From: Helianthus annuus
Lineage: Eukaryota > Streptophyta > Magnoliopsida > Asterales > Asteraceae
DNA length: 64,000 nt
Assembly: GCF_002127325.2 (NCBI RefSeq)
Contig: NC_035443.2
Span: 117,368,646-117,432,645, forward strand
Direction: 5' to 3'
Shown: positions 57,396 through 64,000 of the stretch, in pieces
Position numbering within the stretch: the stretch's first letter is position 1
How the letters are laid out: each line of letters begins with the position of its first letter
Notes under the pieces: generated by a model
Seen by the model: the letters and a program-made list of their open reading frames with translations, nothing else
Database searches by the model: none
What the model was told of the DNA's origin: nothing
Translations under genes and position numbers: made by a program

Positions 57396-59355
57396 TTCGA
57401 CATTGTGAGCCCCTGTTTGGGTTTAATCAGGGTTTTATTTTAGGGAAAAAGTGAATGCTGATGTGGCAGCGGTTATAACGATCTGACGACTAAAAAGCTG
57501 ACCACGTGTCAACACCTGATGAAAGAGTAAATAATGGAGGACAGTTGTTTTGACAGCCACTGATGGATCAACCATCAGTAGTTACAACGGTAACAAAATG
57601 AGGCAGTGGCTGATTTTTACTATCAGTGGATAGTATATCAGTGGATAGTACAATGATTTTGAACATCAGTGTTTTTCAAGATTTTCAAGGAGCAGGGGTT
57701 GACTTTCAGCAGTGGACAAACTTTAGAGAGCAGATGTTGAGGCACAACAGCATGTAAAGTACAACAATGGTAGAAAGCAATAATGAAGGTCATTAGTATA
57801 ACAACTGTTTGTGCAGCAGTATTTTGACTTTTGACAAATAATTTTAGCATCTGCTTGATCAGATGTGGGTATTGATTTTGTCTTGTGTAAACACAATATC
57901 ATGTCCAACCTCTGTTTAGTTTCAGAAATGCTATACTCAACAATTTACATTTTGGATGTAAATTGTCAAGTTTAAATTGCCAGCAGTTATCACAGAAATC
58001 TTTGTTCAAGGTTTTGCCACATGTTCATTATTCCTGACAGTGGTTCAGCATCCCAGATGATGAAGTCTTTTCTACCAAGGCTACTCAATTTGTGTCTAAT
58101 TATTTGAATTAGAACATGAGTATCTTAGTAGTTGAAAATCAATTTGCAATCAATTTTTGATCTGTGACAAACGAACTTGAGCTTAACATGACTATGACAT
58201 GTGTGCCATTTCCTTTTGATCAGATTTAGGGATAGAAATTTCACACAAAAATAAGGAAATTATATCCTGACCGGTGAGGAAACTTTTACTATCAAAAATG
58301 AGTAAAAGTCTAAAATATATAAAAATGAAGTAATATATCCGGTTTTATTTGAGAAAAACACCTTAAGAAATAGTTAAAGGATGTTTTGAAAATAACATCA
58401 AAAGGATCTGACAGCTTTTCAAGTAAGAAACATGATCATATCATTCTCAAGTTATTTTGACCATTGTTTGGGGTCATTTTCTAGACAATTGATTGTAAAT
58501 ACTTCTTTAAGGTCAATCACTGGAGATGCCATTGTTACCCGAACGATTCCTGTATTTGATGAAAGCACACAGTTGCATGATGACCACTGTTTACCCAACT
58601 TTGACCTCATAAGTGTTTTATGCTTATACTCTTTTTCTTTCGGCTTCAAGAGTTTTGAGATAAGCACACTTTTGAGTTTTGTTCATTTTCTTCTTCCCTT
58701 TTTATCCTTCCCATTCATAAGTAATAAGATACTTACTGGGAGGTTTTTATGAAAGAGTCCTCAATCCAAAATCATTTTCAGCAATGTTTTGAGAGACCTG
58801 GCTACATTTGTACATGTTTTATTACCAATTCTCACATTACATATGATTTGGACAGTTTTGACCCTAGATTTTCTTCATGTGTTTTAGCAGAGTTGGTTTG
58901 GTCCTTTTAAGAATTCTCAACCTGCCTTTTAACACATAAGATTTCATGACTAAAGTTTTATTTCCCTCTTTCTAAGTTAGCAAAACACTAATGTTTATTA
59001 TGAACATAGATTTTGTTAATATGAGGTTCATACTTTAGCAAAAGCATGATGAAATCATCACAAATTCCATAACAATCATTTAAATCAATTTTGAATGAAG
59101 ATAATCATATCATAGTTACCAGATAAGTTTCCAGATCTGGACACTGTGAGTGATTTGTACATGACATCACTTGTTGTTTGAAATTTGTGAATCTTATGAC
59201 ATCTTGCTTGTTTTACAGAGTGCCAGATTCATCATTTTGAACATGATTTCTCGTTGCTCTGTTTTTCAACTAAATATAATCAACCTTAGTATCAATGAAT
59301 TTTGAGCTGAATTGTTATGTCAAATTGATTGTTAGATCGAATTTGACTGTCCGAG
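57396..59355 (-). other. E4 long leader, noncoding
   Basis: About 1.95 kb between PBS and ORF with only short frames. TATCAGTGG/CCACTGA words cluster at 57550-57720 near the ORF start. Confidence 0.6.
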
Positions 59356-59367
59356 CTCTGATACCAA
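59356..59367 (-). other. E4 primer-binding site (initiator tRNA-Met)
   Basis: Minus-strand TGGTATCAGAGC, two bases past the 5' LTR. Confidence 0.85.
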
Positions 59368-59369
59368 TT

Positions 59370-60176
59370 GTTAGGATCAGAGGCTGTCATGATTGTGCTC
59401 GTTTGTGTAATCTTGACAAAACAATGAATATAAAATAAGATTAAGTGCAGCGGAAATGAAAACAAACTTTGTGAACACAATCAAAAGAGAAAATAGTTTA
59501 GTAAACAAATGCTTCTTATTAAGTTGAATGATTGAAATACAAAGCAAATGATTACAAGCATGCTTACTGAACTAAGCTCCCCCTCAGCCTGATACCCCAA
59601 GGTTGGTTGCACAAGATGAAAGGATTGGACTGAAGAAGAAGAATCCACTCAGTCAATCAAATGTAACAGTACAGGGTACTGCTCCATTTATAGGCAAACC
59701 TAACCACTGAAGCATCTTAGCTGACATCACCATGATAGTGACATCTAACAGACTAACAACCTATAAACACTGTTCTATATAAACTACTGATGTGTAACAT
59801 CTGATTATAAGTACAATACAAAATAAGAGATAACAACTGCTTCACGTTCGACTGTTGTAGCCTGAGCACTGATGTTGAGTATCAGTGCTTTCTTCAAAGG
59901 TGATCAGTCTTTGAATGGGCAGTGCTTGTGTCTTCAGCAGTACTTAAGCAACAGCAGTAGATAGAGCAACAGTGTTTGTCTTTACCATTCTTTAGAATCT
60001 CATCAGTGTTTGGTTCATCAGTTGTTATAGTGAGCAGTACTTAAGCCCCATTAGCTGTTAGAATACCACTGTCAAGGGGAAAGCCAAGTGTAAACAGCTG
60101 TTTATTATGAGTCCACTGTTGTGATCTGGTTTTGGCTTTTCATTATCTGTTCCTCTGGTAGGGTTCAATCCCAACA
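59370..60176 (-). repeat. 5' LTR of E4
   Basis: 807 bp. The terminal sequence before the PBS reads ...CCTAACA. It keeps a 12-bp segment that the other LTR lacks. Confidence 0.88.
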
Positions 60177-60181
60177 CTCAC

Positions 60182-62143
60182 TATACTTCTCATCTTTTTC
60201 TTCACAATGTTTGCAAGATTCCAAACATTTTAAACAAGGTTTCATGATCTCAACAATTTTTTCAACTTCGATAATCTTTTCGACTTCGACTATCTTTTCA
60301 ACTTCAACCACCTTCTCAACAACTTTAACTTCTTCACACTGTTCAAACTTCTCTTCCTGAGCAACCTTTTTGCATTTTTCTTTTTTCTGATTTTTTGCTG
60401 CTCGCTTCTCCTTTAGTTTCTCCATTCTATCTGCAAAATAAAATTTAAAACTATCAGGAGATAATTGAGTTTTTCCAATGTTTATTTGTATTTCTTCTTC
60501 ATCATCACTGCTATCAGTTGATAATTGATCAAAGACTGTTGACTTTACTGAGCTTTCTTCTGAAGAGACAGACTCCTCATCTTGACTTTTCTCATTATTG
60601 GCAAACACATCCATCCATTCCTTTATAAAATCTAGTTCTTGAATAATTTGTGCAATGAATGCTCTGTCCCAGCTAAAACCTTCTGCCATTCTTTCATCAT
60701 CTTGATTAACCAGATAAGCTTTCTTCTTTCCATCTTCAATAGCATTGGATGATGACGGTTGTTGAGCAACTTATTGATATATAGCTTTCCGATAATAATC
60801 ATTATTCCCGAACGGATTCTGAGCTCCTCCTGCTTCTCGATTGGTACATTCCCTCTTGAAATGTCCTTTTTCCCTGCATCGAAAACAAGTAACTTTAGAT
60901 TTATCAAAACCTAAGTAGAAACATTAGCATCACGGAAATCATCTCTTCCTGTAATCAGCTTAAATTTCTCAGCTCTCCTCAATACACTCGCTAAACACCA
61001 CTTGATATCCATAAGCTCCATTTCATCAGCATCAATCTGATCGTAATCCTCTTTTGTCAACATAGGATTTCCGATCCTTCCTGCAACCAAACCCTCATAT
61101 AATTCTAATACTGTAGCTAGTAATGCCATATGACCTTTGGCAACTTCTTCAGAGAAATTTTGACCGTTCTGAAGATGCAACGCGATGTTGCAGTGTAACA
61201 CATGACCATTACCATTGTTTGAGCTTTGAGACTGATAACTTGAGGTTGAAACATTCGGATTAACATTCGAGTATGAAGAAAAACCAATGTTGCTGATTGG
61301 ACTTTGATTAACTGATCCGGATGAGTTTTCTGCGCTGAAAGCGGTTTGGATCTTCGGACTTGCTTCAACATTCTGAACATTCCCTTTGTAATACATCTTG
61401 ATGTCTTGTTGACCACTTGGATTGTTCATTCTAGCAATCTTTTGTTGTTCAAGATCTTGTCCTTCAATTTTTTCAATGAACTGAGAAATTGTCAATTTAT
61501 CATATTCTCCAGTGTTCTTTAAAATCATCAGATATGTACCCCATTCTTTCTGAGGTAAAGCATCAGCTAATTTGTCAACCCATTCTTCTCGATCTTTGTT
61601 TATATCTAATAGTGACATTGAACGCACTAAATGACAATATATCTCAATGAGCTTCTTTGTAGATTCACCCTGCAAGCTAGTAAACAAATCAAATTCTTTC
61701 TTTAACAATGATTTCTTACTCCTGATCATTTTCGTACTCCCTTCAAACTTAATTCGAAGTGCTTCCCAAATCGAACGTGAAGTACCATCGTGTTGAAGTA
61801 ATATGAAGATGTCTTCTTTCACAGCTTGCTGAAGTAGACTGATCATCATTTTTTCTGCCTTATAAATCTCTCTCTCTTTATCCGACAATTCAGAAATAGT
61901 TTTGACAACTCCCACATCTATACGAGGTTTAACATACTTCTTTTCAATACACTCCTAAGACCTCAAATGATTTGCCTGAACCCAATTTTCGAATCGGTCT
62001 TTCCAACAATAGTATTCTTCAATGCCCATCAACTTTGGAGGTTTCTGTAGCGTTCATGTTTCATTTTCCATGTTCACACTCTGAGCAATGGTAACAGGAG
62101 TACCCGGGGCAGTAGCAAACGCGTTGTAAAACTCTTCTTCCAT
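60182..62143 (-). pseudogene. E3 gag, first part (before E4)
   Basis: ATG 62143 (MEEEFYNAF). A Copia gag domain (UBN2-like: KPPKLMGIEEYYCWKDRFENW, IWEALRIKFEGS, LLKKEFDLFT, YCHLVRSM, LPQKEWGTYL) is followed by a zinc knuckle [14 protein letters not shown] at 60846-60887, an acidic/serine stretch, and a V-E-x-E-K-I heptad repeat (about 60255-60330). In-frame stops at 62054-62056, 61955-61957 and 60771-60773 and a frameshift near 60910 break it. At 60177 E4 intervenes and the gag resumes at 52559. In the family, gag forms the particle. Confidence 0.75.
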
Positions 62144-62623
62144 GTTTCGGTAAAATGTTTCACAAACACACCTTTCAAACGAAATGGCACTATTCACATG
62201 AATTGGATTTGGTGCGGAATGGACCTCTTCAAACGAAATGGACCTTTCAAACGAAAAGGACCTCTTGATGCGAAATAGTTCACTTTCAAACGAAATGGGA
62301 TCACTTGATGCGAAATGGACCTTTGAACCCACTTCGTGTGAAATGAAGTGTTGTTTCAAGCGAAATGAAGGTTCAATCCATGCGAAATGGTGCTGATGTC
62401 ATCCAATCGGCTCGATTTTTGACAAATTGAACAAGTTTTAGGTCGATTTTAGTTCTAATTCTTTCAAGGATTTGTTAAAACAGAGTTTCGCACGTTATAT
62501 GTGAAAATCAGTCGATTTTAACCGTGAAATCTCCGTTAATTTTGAAAAATGTAGAAAAAGAAGGTGTAGAAATCAGAATTTTGAATAAATCAAACTGAAA
62601 TCGGTAAGAACTCTTCCTCCTGA
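62144..62623 (-). other. E3 leader with CGAAATGG array
   Basis: Between PBS and gag start. About ten copies of CGAAATGG or near variants between 62165 and 62390, several preceded by CAAA or GATG. Confidence 0.7.
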
Positions 62624-62635
62624 GCTCTGATACCA
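62624..62635 (-). other. E3 primer-binding site (initiator tRNA-Met)
   Basis: Minus-strand TGGTATCAGAGC, two bases past the LTR end at 62638. Confidence 0.85.
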
Positions 62636-62637
62636 CA

Positions 62638-63056
62638 CGCAGGATCGTTTGTACGACCAAAACGAGTCGTTCAGAAGAGTTCTAATCAATAAGAGAGGCG
62701 GAAACAAATGTATCAACTTTGATCAGCTTGATATACACTCTAAATGTCTTGTTTATTGATATAACAACGTTTTACAGCCTGGAGACACTTCGGCAGCACC
62801 TCGGTACCGGAATCAGAAAGTTACCTATGAAATGAACAAGGCACGTATTTATAGGCAACCATTCCGCACGAGATGGCTCATACGAAATGGACATCTCTAT
62901 TTCGTACGAAATGAACATCTCCATTTCGTGCGAAATGGCCTCTCCATTTCGTGCGAAATGGTCTCACTCACATATTTCTCGTATTTCGTGCCTTGATCTA
63001 TCTAATCAAATACAAGACTCGATACAAGATGAAGTCGACAGACATATGCACCAACA
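62638..63056 (-). repeat. 5' LTR of E3
   Basis: 419 bp. Dyads CCATTTCG-TG-CGAAATGG at 62921-62938 and 62944-62961. The last base reads G-CG instead of G-CA. Confidence 0.85.
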
Positions 63057-63843
63057 TATCATATAAATCTTAAATAATTCATACAAATTTCAAAGTCATA
63101 AATCTAATAAAATCCAATTTATTAAACTAAGGCATGTCCTACATGTCTTTATCTTCAACTCAATCACACCTAATTACTTGTATCGTGCGCACAGAAAAAT
63201 GGTTTTTGGGTAACATAAAGTTGGCGAATAGATCTAAGTTTAAATAAAACATTATTGCTTTATTATTTTTTTTTATTTAAAATGATTTAACATGCAACTC
63301 AAGTGTAAATGATATATCTACATCAATTCAAGAATACCAACAATCACCACAACCAAACATGATAATACGACAAAATGATAATGAAACATTATGAGATTCA
63401 AGCACTGAAGAGCGAATCTAAGTAATGGTGGCGATACCTAGTTCAACCCATGGTCGTAGGGAACCGGTCAAACAGTGTATCCACTTGAAACAATAGACAC
63501 AAAGCGAGTAACAAGTAGATACATGTATATGAAACAATAGACACAAGTAAACGTAACACATAACGACACTTTGATTTACATGTTGATGATAAAAATATAT
63601 GAAATATTTGATACACGATACGCCTCAAAAATGTTTAGTGACAAAAGAGGAAAACAAATAGATCTACTCACATGTTGCGAAGCTTTCCTCAAATAATTAT
63701 GCATAATAAAATAATATACAAAAGAAAAAAATATATAAATCAAAATCTAAATAAATGGTACGATGAAATAGGACTAATGATTTGGGGACTTTTGTATAAA
63801 AATATCACTTGATATAAATTAATAATTGTTAATCAAAACACAA

Positions 63844-63886
<43 letters not shown>

Positions 63887-64000
63887 AACGGGCTTAAAGG
63901 ATTATATATATAAGTAAAAATAACTTTGATTAGGATTTATATTTCAAGGAATAATAAACTAAAAATTAATTACATGGTAGTATTTTATAGGTCTTGCACT

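Larger units (their letters stand above)
52560..60176 (-). mobile_element. E4: non-autonomous LTR element with giant ORF
   Basis: 7617 bp, LTRs 52560-53354 and 59370-60176 (TGTTGGGATTG...CCTAACA), perfect TSD CTCAC at 52555-52559 and 60177-60181. Initiator-Met PBS at 59356-59367 and PPT (CAGGGGGAGAT, near 53355-53366). LTRs are about 97.7% identical by eye apart from a 12-bp deletion, younger than E3. It has one 1232-codon ORF, a small downstream ORF and a 1.95-kb leader. No gag, protease, integrase or RT motif is seen, so mobilisation must be in trans, plausibly by a Copia element sharing its PBS type. Confidence 0.9.
47769..63056 (-). mobile_element. E3: SIRE-like Ty1/Copia element, gag only
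   Basis: 15,288 bp including nested E4. LTRs 47769-48189 and 62638-63056, perfect TSD TATCA at 47764-47768 and 63057-63061. The 5' LTR starts TGTTGGTGC; the 3' LTR start reads TCTTGG, a point change. LTRs are about 96% identical by eye, older than E4 inside it. Internal order on the minus strand: initiator-Met PBS, leader, long gag broken by several stops and by E4, then about 2.6 kb with no pol and a PPT. It is therefore non-autonomous or heavily deleted. LTRs carry CCATTTCG/CGAAATGG dyads. Confidence 0.87.
47649..64000 (-). repeat. S4: old LTR-like sequence interrupted by E3
   Basis: The minus-strand end GGAGTGTGACA at 47649 resembles a Gypsy LTR 3' end. It runs 47649-47768 and resumes at 63057, reaching the window end. 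No coding region. A (TA)n run lies near 63850-63885. Its extent and type are uncertain. Confidence 0.4.

Overview
The window looks like a repeat-dominated plant nuclear region. It holds one ordinary host gene with plant-type introns. Nearly everything else is LTR retrotransposons (Ty3/Gypsy of Tekay-, Athila- and Tat-like types and Ty1/Copia of SIRE-like type) and long foldback/MITE elements, many with target-site duplications (TSDs) that can be read directly. The repeat types recall Asteraceae, perhaps the sunflower alliance; that is an inference from family resemblance. All percentages and ages are by-eye estimates.

1-19.6 kb is a nested stack. A Tat-like minus-strand gag element (E5a: LTR 15586-16257, gag from 15498) is cut by a nearly intact plus-strand Tekay-like chromovirus, E1 (4923-14963, TSD GAGGA, LTRs about 99.7% identical). 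The E5a gag resumes at 4917 and runs to 3542, where it abuts the LTR of a second copy, E5b (2813-3541). E5b gag is cut at 2160 by another LTR, E6, which runs off the left edge. To the right lie an unrelated Gypsy LTR fragment (S3, 16324-18390), a third Tat-like LTR with a PPT, and a plus-strand fragment that looks like the antisense extra ORF of Tat elements.

21.8-24.5 kb carries the host gene on the minus strand: a complete six-exon UDP-glucuronate decarboxylase (UXS, 434 aa, membrane-anchored Golgi type). It converts UDP-glucuronate to UDP-xylose for cell-wall synthesis. Its first intron looks like a minor-spliceosome AT-AC intron.

25.2-46.7 kb is a second stack. A foldback element (F5) has arms at 26625-27179 and 45724-46401, separated by an old Gypsy LTR (S2). 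S2 is itself interrupted by foldback F3, solo LTR S1 (TSD ATCAC, containing Mutator-like MITE F4) and the 11.7-kb Athila-like element E2 (TSD ATCAT, minus strand).

47.6-64 kb is a third stack. Old LTR-like sequence (S4) is interrupted by a SIRE-like gag-only element, E3 (47769-63056, TSD TATCA). E3 contains E4 (52560-60176, TSD CTCAC), a non-autonomous LTR element that keeps an uninterrupted 1232-codon ORF of unknown function but no visible pol. E3 also carries a GGTAC-rich foldback element (H1).

The most interesting pattern is that each LTR family is filled with its own short, mostly palindromic word, for example CACGGCCCCGTG in E2, where seven dimer sites plus the two LTR counterparts keep an exact 9-nt spacer.
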